DNA of 64,000 nt, taken from the NCBI RefSeq assembly GCF_030864005.1, contig NZ_CP132976.1:3224001-3288000 (forward strand), read 5' to 3'. The notes beneath the pieces are model-generated. The model worked only from the letters and a program-made list of their open reading frames with translations. It made no database searches and had not been told where the DNA came from. The DNA is from Achromobacter seleniivolatilans. GTDB lineage: Bacteria; Pseudomonadota; Gammaproteobacteria; Burkholderiales; Burkholderiaceae_B. Below are positions 34,169-43,458 of the stretch, piece by piece. Made by a program: the position numbers and the translations under genes. The first letter of the stretch is position 1. Each line of letters starts with the position of its first letter.

Positions 34169-36454
34169 TCAGGCCACGGCGGCCATGTCTTCGCTGCCCG
34201 ACGATTGCGCGTCGGCTTCCGCCTGACGCGCTTGCGCTTGGTAGAGACGATAGTACGCGCCCTCGCGGGCCATCAATTCTTCGTGCGGCCCTTGCTCCAC
34301 AATCTGGCCGCGATCCAGCACCACCAGACGATCCGCCTTGCGTAACGTGCTGAGGCGGTGAGCAATGGCGATCGTCGTACGGCCACGCACCAGGTTGTCC
34401 AGCGCTTTCTGGATTTCCTTTTCAGTGGTCGTATCCACCGACGAGGTGGCTTCGTCCAGAATCAGGATGCGCGGATCGATCAGCAGCGCGCGGGCGATCG
34501 AAATGCGTTGCCGCTCGCCCCCGGACAGCGCCTGACCGCGTTCGCCCACCAGTGAGTCATATCCGTGGGGCAGACGCAGAATGAACTCGTGCGCGTGGGC
34601 AGCACGCGCCGCCGCCACGATTTCGTCGCGTGTTGCATCCGGTTTGCCGTAAGCGATATTCTCGGCAATGGTGCCGAAAAACAGGAAAGGCTCTTGCAGC
34701 ACCAGGCCGATATTGCGGCGGTAGTCCGCCACGCGCACCGACCGGATATCCGCGCCATCCACCAGCACGGCGCCTTCAGACACGTCATAGAAGCGGCAAA
34801 TCAAATTGATCAGCGTGCTCTTGCCCGAACCGCTATGGCCAACCAGGCCTATCATTTCGCCCGGGGCAATGGTCAGATCCAGCCCGCGGATGACTTGGCG
34901 ATTGCCGTAGCGAAAGCCCACATCGCGCAGTTCAATGCGGCCATTGATGTGCGGCAGCTTGGCCGGGTTCTGCGGTTCTGGCACGCTGGACACGTGATCC
35001 AGAATATCGAAGATGCGCTTGGCGCCAGCAGCCGCTTTCTGCGTAACCGACACAATCCGGCTCATAGAATCCAGACGCATATAGAAGCGGCCGATATACG
35101 CCAGGAACGCAGCCAGCACCCCCACCGTGATCTGCTTCTGCGACACCTGCCAAATACCAAAAATCCACACGACCAGCAGCCCCACTTCCGTCAGCAAAGT
35201 GACGGTAGGCGAGAACAGCGACCAGGTGGTATTTACACGGTCGTTCACTTCCAGGTTGCGATTATTGGCCTCGCGGAACCGCGCGACCTCGCGCTTTTCC
35301 TGAGCAAATGCCTTGACCACGCGAATGCCTGGAATGGTGTCGGCCAGCACGTTGGTGATCTCGGACCAGATGCGGTCAACCTTCTCAAAACCATGGCGCA
35401 AGCGGTCGCGCACTGCGTGGATCATCCAGATAATGAATGGCAGCGGCACCAAGGTCACCAGCGCCAGCCAAGGATTGATCGTGACAAGGATCACCGCCGT
35501 CATGACGATCATCAGGATGTCGTTGGCGAAATCCAGCAGGTGCAGCGACAGGAAGACGCAGATGCGGTCGGTTTCGCTGCCGATGCGGGAGATCAGATCG
35601 CCCGTGCGCTTGCCGCCAAAATACTCCAGCGACAGCTGTTGCAGATGCTCGTACGTGGTGGTGCGCAGGTCAGCGCCAATGCGTTCGCTGACCCAGGCCA
35701 GGATGTAAGTCCGGGCCCAACCCAGCCCCCAAGCCAAGACGGCCGAGGCTAGCAGGCCGCTCAGGTAAAGCCGGACCTTGCTGTAGTCGATGGGCGCGCC
35801 GTTCTGGAACGGGATCAGCACATCGTCCATCAGCGGCATGGTCAGGTAGGGCGGCACCAGCGTCGCCGCCGTACCCAGCAGCGTCAAGAGAAAGCCCGCC
35901 AGCAAGGGACCACGGTAGGGCCGCGCAAACCGCCACAAGCGCAGCAGCGCCCAGGTCGATGACGGCGCCGCCTGTTCCTGATTGCAGGTGGGGCATTCGT
36001 CCTCACCGGCAGGAATAACGTTATTACAGATCGTGCAGTTGCGTTCTACCGGCTCGGATTCCTGCTGGCCGGACAAACGGATAGCCTGCTGCGATTCAAA
36101 CTGCGCCAACAGACGCAAGGCAGCCGGATTGTGCGCCAGCGTGAAGCGCCATATCGCCAAACGCGCGGTATCGTCGTGCAGCTCAAGCACGGCGGCGCCG
36201 GCATGATCGGTGAGACTTAGCGTTAATTGAGAGCCATAGGCCCAAGATTCCCAGCCGTTATCGGCAGGATTGCGGGCAAGCAGTCGGCGGTCAGTGGCGG
36301 CGACCAATCCAGGCTGGAACTTCAGCCGCTGATCCAGGTCTATTTCAACCCAGGCCAGCAAGGTTTCGCCATCCGCCAATTCAGTGCGGATTTCATCTCG
36401 CCATTTGGCGGGAAAGGCATCGGCAAGGCCGGAAAGCAGGTGTGGTTTTTTCAT
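34169..36454 (-). CDS. Cyanophycin-associated ABC transporter, fused permease and ATPase
   Basis: A 761-residue half-transporter (type IV exporter fold). Residues 1-130 form a PH-like soluble domain; a zinc ribbon follows with CxxC at 140-143 and 154-157; the six-helix membrane domain covers about 180-480; then the ATPase with Walker A GHSGSGKST, signature LSGGERQRIS, Walker B ILILDEATSS and the His switch AIAHRLST. The N-terminal PH-like plus zinc-ribbon extension is unusual for an exporter. It faces cphA across a 259-base divergent promoter region (36455-36713). The substrate is unknown; cyanophycin itself is a cytoplasmic polymer. Confidence 0.87.
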   Translation of the reverse strand: MKKPHLLSGLADAFPAKWRDEIRTELADGETLLAWVEIDLDQRLKFQPGLVAATDRRLLARNPADNGWESWAYGSQLTLSLTDHAGAAVLELHDDTARLAIWRFTLAHNPAALRLLAQFESQQAIRLSGQQESEPVERNCTICNNVIPAGEDECPTCNQEQAAPSSTWALLRLWRFARPYRGPLLAGFLLTLLGTAATLVPPYLTMPLMDDVLIPFQNGAPIDYSKVRLYLSGLLASAVLAWGLGWARTYILAWVSERIGADLRTTTYEHLQQLSLEYFGGKRTGDLISRIGSETDRICVFLSLHLLDFANDILMIVMTAVILVTINPWLALVTLVPLPFIIWMIHAVRDRLRHGFEKVDRIWSEITNVLADTIPGIRVVKAFAQEKREVARFREANNRNLEVNDRVNTTWSLFSPTVTLLTEVGLLVVWIFGIWQVSQKQITVGVLAAFLAYIGRFYMRLDSMSRIVSVTQKAAAGAKRIFDILDHVSSVPEPQNPAKLPHINGRIELRDVGFRYGNRQVIRGLDLTIAPGEMIGLVGHSGSGKSTLINLICRFYDVSEGAVLVDGADIRSVRVADYRRNIGLVLQEPFLFFGTIAENIAYGKPDATRDEIVAAARAAHAHEFILRLPHGYDSLVGERGQALSGGERQRISIARALLIDPRILILDEATSSVDTTTEKEIQKALDNLVRGRTTIAIAHRLSTLRKADRLVVLDRGQIVEQGPHEELMAREGAYYRLYQAQARQAEADAQSSGSEDMAAVA

Positions 36455-36713
36455 TGGAACGCATACCGGGCCAGGACTCTGCCCTACTAGGCGGCAACCG
36501 GTTTGCCCCCATGGGCGGCAAACGTGTCCCTTCCTTACAACACAACGAGTTCACGCCTTGAAGGCGTCGTATAGTAGCAGCCGATTTTTCTAATTAGGAA
36601 TATCTGGGATCCCCCACTCGTTGGCATTATTCTTAAGTCGCATACCCCATAAATTCGCGGTCTTACATAGGGGCGTCCGCGCGTGCCAACCTGCTTCTCA
36701 AGTAAATTAAAAC

Positions 36714-39329
36714 ATGAAAAAGAAAGACATTGAATTTCTCGATGTCGTGGCTTTGCGCGGCCCGAACATTTGGACGTATCGCCCGGTCCTTGAAGCATGG
36801 GTGGACATTGGGGAACTGGAGGACTATCCGTCCAACACCATTCCCGGATTCTACGAGCGCCTGTCGGGCTGGCTGCCCTCGCTGATCGAGCATCGTTGCA
36901 GTCCTGGCGTGCGGGGCGGTTTCCTGTCCCGCCTGAAGGAAGGCACGTGGCCCGGCCACATTCTTGAACATGTCACGCTAGAACTGCAGAACCTGGCTGG
37001 CCTGCGAGGCGGTTTCGGCAAGGCTCGTGAAACCTCCACCCGCGGCGTCTACAAGGTCGTCGTGCGCGCATGGCAGGAACAAGTGACGCGCACCGCCCTG
37101 AACGAGGCCCGTGATCTGGTCATGGCCGCCATCGAAGACCGCCCTTTCGATGTGCCCGCCACCATCTCGCGCCTGCGCAGCCTGGTCGACAAGCATTGCC
37201 TGGGACCCAGCACGGCCTGCATCGTGGATGCGGCCGATGACCGTGATATTCCCTATATCCGCTTGTTCGAGGGCAACCTCGTCCAGTTTGGCTACGGCTC
37301 GGCCCAGCGCCGTATCTGGACGGCCGAAACGGACCGCACCAGCGCCATCGCCGAAGGCATTTCGCGCGACAAGGACCTGACCAAGGAACTGCTGTCGACC
37401 TGCGGCGTACCGGTACCGGAAGGCCGCCTGGTCCGCAGCGAAGACGACGCCTGGGACGCCGCCGAAGACATCGGCCTGCCCGTCGTGGTCAAGCCGTATG
37501 ACGGCAACCATGGCCGGGGCGTGTTCACCAACCTGACCACGCGTGAAGAAGTGGTTTCCGCCTACCGCGTAGCGGTGGACGAGGGCAGCGGCGTAATCGT
37601 CGAGCGTTTCGTGCTGGGCAATGAACACCGCTTGCTGGTTGTCGGCAACCGCATGGTTGCTGCCGCCGCAGGCGAACTGGCCTGGGTAACGGGCGACGGC
37701 AAGTCGACGATCTCCGAGCTGATCGAAAGCCAGATCAATACCGACCCGCGCCGCGGCCGTACGGAAAACCATCCGCTGAACCCGGTACGCCTGGATTCCG
37801 CCGCCCGGCTGGAAATCGCGCGCCAGGGTCAGTCCGAAGACAGCGTGCCGGCCGACGGCCTGCGCGTTTTGGTGCAACGCAGCGGAAACGTCGCCTTTGA
37901 CGTGACCGACCGCGTCCACCCCAGCATTGCCGCGACCGTGACCTTGGCCGCCCGCGTGGTGGGCCTGGACATTGCTGGCGTCGATCTGGTGGCGGAAGAT
38001 ATCTCGCGCCCCCTGGCTGAACAGCGTGGCGCGATTGTGGAAGTCAACGCCGGCCCCGGCCTGCTGATGCACTTGAAGCCGGCTGACGGCACCCCGCGTC
38101 CCGTAGGCCGCGCCATCGTCGACCACCTGTTCCCCGAAGGCGATGCTGGCCGCATCCCCATCGTGGGTGTTACCGGCACCAACGGCAAGACGGTTGTCGC
38201 GCGCCTGGTTGCCCGCCTGCTGCATTTGTCGGGCAAGCGCACCGGCCTGGCGTGCAGTGAAGGACTCTACCTGGACCGCCGCCTGGTGCAAAAAGGCGAC
38301 CGTGCAGACTTCGCATCCGGCACCCGCCTGCTGATGAACCGCAACGTGGATGCCGCTGTTATCGAAAACGATAGCGGCGTGATCCTGGGCCAGGGCCTGG
38401 CCTATGACCGCTGCCAGGTCGGCGTGGTCACCAACATCGACGACGCCGATCACCTGGGTGACTTCGACATCAACGAAACGGAACGCATGTTCAATGTGTT
38501 CCGCACCCAAGTGGATGTGGTTCTGCCCACCGGCGCCGCGGTGCTGAACGCACGCGATCCGCGCGTGGTGGAAATGGCCGAGCTGTGCGATGGCGCCGTG
38601 ATTTTCTTCGGCATTGACCCCGCCCTGCCCGCCATTACCGCTCATTTACAGCAGGACGGCCGCGCGGTGTTCGTGCGCGACGGCCGCATCGTTCTGGCGC
38701 AAGGCGCTCGCGAAGAACAGCTTGCCGACGTGGCCGCCATTCCGCTGACCCACGGCGGACGCGTGGCCTTCCAGGTTGAGAACGTGCTTGCCGCCGTCGG
38801 TACGGCGTGGGCTCTGGATGTGCCCATTGAGCTGATCCGTGCCGGTATCGAGACTTTCGATATCGACCAGGCTGACGCTCCGTGGCAGTTCACGTTGTTT
38901 GAACGCAATGGCGGTACCGTGGTCGTGGACGATGTGCACAACGCTTCGGCGCTGCGCCCGCTTATCGCCGCCATTGACCAGTTCCCGTCGACGACACGCG
39001 CTGCCGTGTATTCGGCAGGCGCCGACCGCCGCGATGCAGATCTGATCGAACAAGGCCGGCTGCTGGGCGATGCCTTCGACCGCGTCGTGCTCTATGACGA
39101 CAAAACGGTGAATAGCAAGCGCCCCGAAGGCCAGGCGCGTGCTCTGCTACGCCAGGGTCTGACGCAAGGCAGCCGCGTCAAGGACATCCAGGATGAGCCC
39201 GATCATGGCAAGGCCATCGAGAGCGTGTTGAACGGTATTGCGGCGGGCGACTTCGCCCTGCTGCAATCCGATGAAGCGTTCTCCGGTCCCACCATCGATC
39301 TGGTCCGCCGCTGGATTCAACAATACTGA
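36714..39329 (+). CDS. cphA: Cyanophycin synthetase paralogue 1 (ATP-grasp-competent type)
   Basis: An 871-residue enzyme with the three CphA domains: N domain (1-160), ATP-grasp (about 160-480) and Mur-ligase-like (about 480-871). The N domain keeps HILEH (82-86), matching the described primer-making hydrolase site, and ATP-grasp keeps DGNHGRG (263-269). The Mur part is altered: GTNGKT at 489-494 is present, but the region that reads ETARGGILREG in paralogue 2 is ENDSGVILGQG (552-562), and DYGHN is DDVHN (740-744). I infer aspartate addition and primer formation here, with little or no arginine addition. No clear ribosome site precedes the ATG. Confidence 0.88.
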   Translation: MKKKDIEFLDVVALRGPNIWTYRPVLEAWVDIGELEDYPSNTIPGFYERLSGWLPSLIEHRCSPGVRGGFLSRLKEGTWPGHILEHVTLELQNLAGLRGGFGKARETSTRGVYKVVVRAWQEQVTRTALNEARDLVMAAIEDRPFDVPATISRLRSLVDKHCLGPSTACIVDAADDRDIPYIRLFEGNLVQFGYGSAQRRIWTAETDRTSAIAEGISRDKDLTKELLSTCGVPVPEGRLVRSEDDAWDAAEDIGLPVVVKPYDGNHGRGVFTNLTTREEVVSAYRVAVDEGSGVIVERFVLGNEHRLLVVGNRMVAAAAGELAWVTGDGKSTISELIESQINTDPRRGRTENHPLNPVRLDSAARLEIARQGQSEDSVPADGLRVLVQRSGNVAFDVTDRVHPSIAATVTLAARVVGLDIAGVDLVAEDISRPLAEQRGAIVEVNAGPGLLMHLKPADGTPRPVGRAIVDHLFPEGDAGRIPIVGVTGTNGKTVVARLVARLLHLSGKRTGLACSEGLYLDRRLVQKGDRADFASGTRLLMNRNVDAAVIENDSGVILGQGLAYDRCQVGVVTNIDDADHLGDFDINETERMFNVFRTQVDVVLPTGAAVLNARDPRVVEMAELCDGAVIFFGIDPALPAITAHLQQDGRAVFVRDGRIVLAQGAREEQLADVAAIPLTHGGRVAFQVENVLAAVGTAWALDVPIELIRAGIETFDIDQADAPWQFTLFERNGGTVVVDDVHNASALRPLIAAIDQFPSTTRAAVYSAGADRRDADLIEQGRLLGDAFDRVVLYDDKTVNSKRPEGQARALLRQGLTQGSRVKDIQDEPDHGKAIESVLNGIAAGDFALLQSDEAFSGPTIDLVRRWIQQY

Positions 39330-39390
39330 CAATATCTGTGCGCGCCCCGCTTGCTGCGGGGCGCGCGTGAGTTAGACAGGAATACCTGCC

Positions 39391-41961
39391 ATGGAAGTTT
39401 CCCGTATCCGAGCCCTGCGCGGCCCCAATCTGTGGAGCAAGAACACCGCGATCGAGGCCATTGTTTCGTGCGCCGACAGCGAATGCTCCATCGACAACCT
39501 GCCCGAGTTCGAAGCCCGCCTGCGCGCGCGGCTGCCGCAAACCGGTCTGCTGCGCCCGGAAGGCCACCAGGATTCGGTGTCGATTGCGCATGTCCTGCAA
39601 ATCGTTGCGCTGACGATGCAGGCTCACGCCGGTTGCCCCGTCACCTTCGGCCGCACCTCAACCACCATCGAACCTGGCGTCTTCCAGGTAGTGGTTGAGT
39701 ACAGCGAAGAAGAAGTCGGCCTGCTGGCGATGGAACTGGCTCAAGCGCTGGTGCGCTCCGCGCTGGATGACACGCCATTCGACATCACCGACGCGCTCAA
39801 GCGCCTGCGTGACCTGGACGAAGACGTCCGCCTGGGACCCAGCACCGGTTCCATCGTTAACGCCGCCGTCGTCCGCAACATTCCGTACCGCCGCCTGACG
39901 CAAGGCAGCATGGTGCAGTTCGGCTGGGGCAGCAAACAACGCCGTATCCAGGCCGCGGAAACCGACCGCACCAGCGCTATTTCGGAATCGATTGCGCAGG
40001 ACAAAGACCTGACCAAGATGCTGTTGGACGCGGCTGGCGTGCCGGTGCCGATGGGCCGCTCCGTAACCTCGGCCGAAGCCGCCTGGGAAGCTGCCCAAGA
40101 GCTGGGCGGCCCCGTGGTGGTCAAGCCTCGCGATGGCAGCCAGGGACGCGGTGTTGCGGTGAATATCGAAACGCGTGAACGCGTGATCCAAGCTTTTGAA
40201 GTGGCTGAAGAGATCAGTTCGGAAGTCATCGTTGAACGCTACATTCCCGGCCACGACTTCCGCCTGCTGGTGGTGGGCGGCGCACTGGTCGCGGCCTCGC
40301 GCCGCGATCCGCCCCAAGTGACGGGCGATGGGCAGCAAACCATCCGCCAATTGGTAGACCAGGTCAACTCGGACCCATTGCGCGGCGATGGCCATGCCAC
40401 GTCGCTTACCAAGATCCGTTTTGATGACATTGCGCTGGCCACGCTGAAAAAACAGGGTTTTGACGCGGATTCCGTACCGCCTTCCGGCACCCTGATTTTT
40501 CTGCGCAACAACGCGAACCTGAGCACCGGCGGCTCGGCTACCGACGTTACCGACGAAGTCCACCCTGAAATGGCGGCGCGCGCGGTGTCCGCGGCCCGCA
40601 TGATCGGCTTGGACATCTGCGGCGTGGACGTGGTGGCGGAAAGCGTGCACTACCCGCTGGAAGATCAGCATGGCGGCGTGGTCGAGGTAAACGCTGCACC
40701 CGGACTGCGCATGCACCTGAACCCCTCGTTCGGCAAAGGCCGAGCCGTGGGTGAAGCCATTATTTCGAATATGTATGCGGACGGCGACGACGGCCGCATT
40801 CCGGTCGTGGCCGTTGCCGGCACCAACGGCAAAACCACCACCGTGCGCCTGACCGCCCATATTTTGGGTACGGCCGGCAACCGCGTGGGCATGACGAATT
40901 CCGATGGCGTTTACGTAGACAACCTGCGTATCGATACCGGCGATTGCAGCGGCCCGCGCAGCGCCCGCAGCGTGCTGATGCACCCCGATGTGGACGCAGC
41001 CGTGTTCGAGACGGCGCGCGGCGGCATTCTGCGCGAAGGGCTGGCCTTTGACCGTTGCAACGTCGCCATCGTCACCAACATCGGCATGGGCGACCACCTG
41101 GGGCTGGGATACATCAGCACCGTGGAAGACCTGGCCGTGGTCAAGCGCGTCATTGTTCAGCACGTGCACCCGACGGGCACGGCCGTCCTGAACGCCGCTG
41201 ACCCCATCGTGGCCGAGATGGCCGCCAGTTGCCCGGGGTCGATCACGTACTTCGCCGAAGACCGCAACCACCCGGTGCTCGCAACGCATCGCGCGCAAGG
41301 TCTGCGCTCGGTGTATCGCGATGGCGACGCCATCGTCGCGGCGCAAGGTCCCGACGAAATCCGCTTTGCACTCACGGACATTCCGCTCACGCGCAACGGC
41401 ACGATCTCGTTCCAGGTGGAAAACGCCATGGCCTCGATTGCAGCCGCTTGGGCGCTGAATCTGAGCTGGGATGTCATCCGCCAGGGTTTGGGCACCTTCG
41501 TCAACGACGCGCAAACGGCGCCCGGACGCTTCAATGTGTTCGATTACCGCGGCGCCACGGTGATCGCGGACTACGGCCACAATCCGGACGCGATTCTGGC
41601 CTTGGTGCGCGCGGTCGATGCCATGCCCGCCAAGCGCCGCTCGGTCGTCATCAGCGGTGCGGGCGACCGGCGCGATGAAGACATCCGCATGCAGACCGAA
41701 ATCCTGGGCGCGGCTTTCGACGACGTGTTGCTCTACCAGGACCAATGCCAACGCGGCCGTGCGGATGGCGAGGTGCTGGCGCTATTGCAGGAAGGCCTGG
41801 TTGGCGCCCCGCGCACGAAGCACATTGAAGAAATCCATGGCGAATTCGTGGCTATCGACACCGCGCTGGCGCGTTTGAAGGCCGGCGACCTGTGCCTGAT
41901 CCTGGTGGATCAGGTGGAAGAGGCCCTGGACCACATCGCCCGCCGCATCTCGGAAGCCTGA
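39391..41961 (+). CDS. cphA2: Cyanophycin synthetase paralogue 2 (Mur-ligase-competent type)
   Basis: An 856-residue CphA with the same three domains. Its Mur-ligase part is standard: GTNGKTTT (477-484), ETARGGILREG (540-550) and DYGHNPDA (727-734), so arginine addition should be intact. The ATP-grasp loop reads DGSQGRG (248-254) instead of DGNHGRG, and the N domain has SIAHVLQIVALTM where paralogue 1 has HILEHVTLELQNLA. It lies 61 bases after paralogue 1 and ends at a good terminator. The paired arrangement matches the cphA/cphA' genes known from Cupriavidus; the symbol is tentative. No cyanophycinase gene is in the window. Confidence 0.87.
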   Translation: MEVSRIRALRGPNLWSKNTAIEAIVSCADSECSIDNLPEFEARLRARLPQTGLLRPEGHQDSVSIAHVLQIVALTMQAHAGCPVTFGRTSTTIEPGVFQVVVEYSEEEVGLLAMELAQALVRSALDDTPFDITDALKRLRDLDEDVRLGPSTGSIVNAAVVRNIPYRRLTQGSMVQFGWGSKQRRIQAAETDRTSAISESIAQDKDLTKMLLDAAGVPVPMGRSVTSAEAAWEAAQELGGPVVVKPRDGSQGRGVAVNIETRERVIQAFEVAEEISSEVIVERYIPGHDFRLLVVGGALVAASRRDPPQVTGDGQQTIRQLVDQVNSDPLRGDGHATSLTKIRFDDIALATLKKQGFDADSVPPSGTLIFLRNNANLSTGGSATDVTDEVHPEMAARAVSAARMIGLDICGVDVVAESVHYPLEDQHGGVVEVNAAPGLRMHLNPSFGKGRAVGEAIISNMYADGDDGRIPVVAVAGTNGKTTTVRLTAHILGTAGNRVGMTNSDGVYVDNLRIDTGDCSGPRSARSVLMHPDVDAAVFETARGGILREGLAFDRCNVAIVTNIGMGDHLGLGYISTVEDLAVVKRVIVQHVHPTGTAVLNAADPIVAEMAASCPGSITYFAEDRNHPVLATHRAQGLRSVYRDGDAIVAAQGPDEIRFALTDIPLTRNGTISFQVENAMASIAAAWALNLSWDVIRQGLGTFVNDAQTAPGRFNVFDYRGATVIADYGHNPDAILALVRAVDAMPAKRRSVVISGAGDRRDEDIRMQTEILGAAFDDVLLYQDQCQRGRADGEVLALLQEGLVGAPRTKHIEEIHGEFVAIDTALARLKAGDLCLILVDQVEEALDHIARRISEA

Positions 41962-41980
41962 TCCGCTTGCCGTCATGCAA

Positions 41981-42007
41981 AAGGGGCGCTCAGGCGCCCC
42001 GTTTTTT
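41981..42007 (+). terminator. Rho-independent terminator of the cphA pair
   Basis: GGGGCGC (41983-41989), a four-base loop, GCGCCCC (41994-42000), then G and six T, about 20 bases after the second cphA stop. Confidence 0.9.
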
Positions 42008-42031
42008 ATTGTCCGCTGTGTGCGCTGCCGC

Positions 42032-42151
42032 TCAACTGGTGGGCGTCACGACAGGCGCCAGGGCCTGATATCTGTCTGTCACGTGCGTGCATCCCACCGC
42101 CGCCATGGCGGCCAGCGTCAACAAAATAGCGCTGCAAAGTCGTTGCGTCAT
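42032..42151 (-). CDS. Tiny predicted lipoprotein, 39 residues
   Basis: A short gene on the minus strand: basic start MTQRLCSAILL, a hydrophobic stretch, then the lipobox AAVGC with Cys21, leaving a mature peptide of only 19 residues. GGGAG lies ten bases before the ATG. The size and layout resemble entericidin-type small lipoproteins, but I see no sequence reason to name it so. It converges with the cphA operon, ending 25 bases beyond that terminator. Confidence 0.6.
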   Translation of the reverse strand: MTQRLCSAILLTLAAMAAVGCTHVTDRYQALAPVVTPTS

Positions 42152-42529
42152 GCGTCCGAATCTCCCTTTCCAATTAACGAACCGCGGCGGTCCGGTCACG
42201 ACTATACCGGCGCGCGTGCCCGTCGGCCAGCAAGCTACGCTCCCGATTCGCCTCTAAAACGGGTAATTCCCGTTACTAGCCCCGCTCAAAAGGGGACAAA
42301 ACATTGCGGGAATGTAACTCCCCACCTGGATACGCAGGCGGGCTTTTCTCGTCGCAAATCAGCGCAGATATTTCACTTTTGGCCGTTACATTTTCCCACA
42401 GCCGGGTTTGACAGCCCTCGGGGCCGACTCGTACGGTAGGGGCTAGCTGATCAGTGTCCAACTCAACACCGCGATGCAAGGCTTATCGGCCATAAGCCAG
42501 GCAGCGCAAGCAGACAGAGAGAGGTCACC
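42152..42529. other. 378-base intergenic region before the CsbD group
   Basis: No gene seen. It holds a 6-bp hairpin AACGGG/CCCGTT at 42258-42274 and should contain divergent promoters for the tiny lipoprotein and the csbD-like gene. I could not fix a promoter. Confidence 0.5.
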
Positions 42530-42730
42530 ATGAATAACGACATCATCGCCGGCAAGTGGAAGCAACTGACCGGCAAGGCCAAAGCGGCCTGGGGTGAACT
42601 CACCGACGACGAGTTGACCCGTACGGAAGGCAATGCGGAACGCCTCGCTGGATTGATCCAGGAGCGTTACGGCAAGACCAAAGACCAAGCGCAGCGCGAA
42701 GTCCGGGACTTCTTCGATAAGAATCCCTGA
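42530..42730 (+). CDS. CsbD-like stress protein
   Basis: A 66-residue hydrophilic protein, with [21 protein letters not shown] at its start: the CsbD pattern. CsbD-type genes are induced by general stress in many bacteria; the molecular role is unknown. AGAGAGGTCACC precedes the ATG. It heads a three-gene group with the DUF1328 and BON proteins. Confidence 0.88.
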   Translation: MNNDIIAGKWKQLTGKAKAAWGELTDDELTRTEGNAERLAGLIQERYGKTKDQAQREVRDFFDKNP

Positions 42731-42775
42731 ATCCCTCCACCGCCTTGATCCGTCGAACTACTAGGAGAAGCTGAC

Positions 42776-42940
42776 ATGTTGCATTACGCCGTAGTTTTCT
42801 TCGTCATCGCGATCATCGCGGCGGTTCTCGGCTTCGGTGGCATTGCCGCCGGCGCCGCGGGTATCGCCAAGGTCCTGTTCTTTGTATTCCTGGTGCTGGC
42901 GCTCTTGTCCATCTTGAGCGGCGCCCTCCGGAAAAAATAG
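42776..42940 (+). CDS. Small DUF1328 membrane protein
   Basis: A 54-residue protein made almost wholly of two hydrophobic helices: [20 protein letters not shown] and a second one from Ile30 to Leu49, ending in Arg-Lys-Lys. [20 protein letters not shown] is the DUF1328 (YtjA) signature. AGGAGAAG lies before the ATG. It lies 45 bases after the csbD-like gene and 88 before the BON gene, the usual company of these stress proteins. Confidence 0.88.
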   Translation: MLHYAVVFFVIAIIAAVLGFGGIAAGAAGIAKVLFFVFLVLALLSILSGALRKK

Positions 42941-43028
42941 AACACGTTGATAAATCGCGAAGCCCACAAGCGTTTTGAACATCTGGTGCGTTACCTGCGC
43001 ACCGGACAATAGAATAAGGAGCACCACT

Positions 43029-43367
43029 ATGGAAATTCGTAAGCTGATCGCCGCCGCCGCACTGGGTACGGGCGCTGTTTTCACTTCCATGGCTTTCGCC
43101 GCCGACGATGGCAAGCCCAAGCAGTCCGTGGGTGAATATGCCTCTGACGCGACCGTGACCACAAAGGTCAAGGCCGCCATCGTGGCCGACAAGCAACTGA
43201 GCGCCCTGGACATTGCCGTTGAAACGAACAACGGTGTTGCTACCCTGACGGGTTCGGTGGGCACGGCTGCCCAAGCGGATCACGCCGCCACGGTTGCCCG
43301 CGGTGTGGAAGGGGTCAAGCAGGTCATGAACAACATCAAGGTTGATCCGGCCAAGAACAAGAAGTAA
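43029..43367 (+). CDS. BON-domain periplasmic protein (OsmY-like)
   Basis: A 112-residue exported protein: signal peptide (cleaved near AFAAD) and one BON domain from about residue 40 with ATVTTKVKAAIVADKQL, GVATLTGSV and VEGVKQVMNNIKV. BON domains are thought to bind phospholipid and protect the envelope; OsmY has two, this has one. The start at 43029 follows AAGGAGCACCACT. The gene ends before a strong terminator. Confidence 0.9.
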   Translation: MEIRKLIAAAALGTGAVFTSMAFAADDGKPKQSVGEYASDATVTTKVKAAIVADKQLSALDIAVETNNGVATLTGSVGTAAQADHAATVARGVEGVKQVMNNIKVDPAKNKK

Positions 43368-43400
43368 GGAAGCAACGTTTCCTACTGATGCCTAGAGAGC

Positions 43401-43440
43401 AAAGCGGCGCCTGTGTCTGACACAGGCGCCGCTTTTTTTC
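43401..43440 (+). terminator. Rho-independent terminator of the CsbD-DUF1328-BON group
   Basis: AAAGCGGCGCCTGTGT pairs perfectly with ACACAGGCGCCGCTTT around a short loop, followed by seven T. The stem also begins with AAA, so it may work weakly for the convergent PhzF-like gene. Confidence 0.92.
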
Positions 43441-43458
43441 GTCTGCGAACGCGCCGTC

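Noticed and set aside
39658..41751. A 697-codon frame antisense to the second cphA
   Set aside because: Same composition effect; the sense strand holds all CphA motifs, and the antisense frame has no ribosome site or recognised family.
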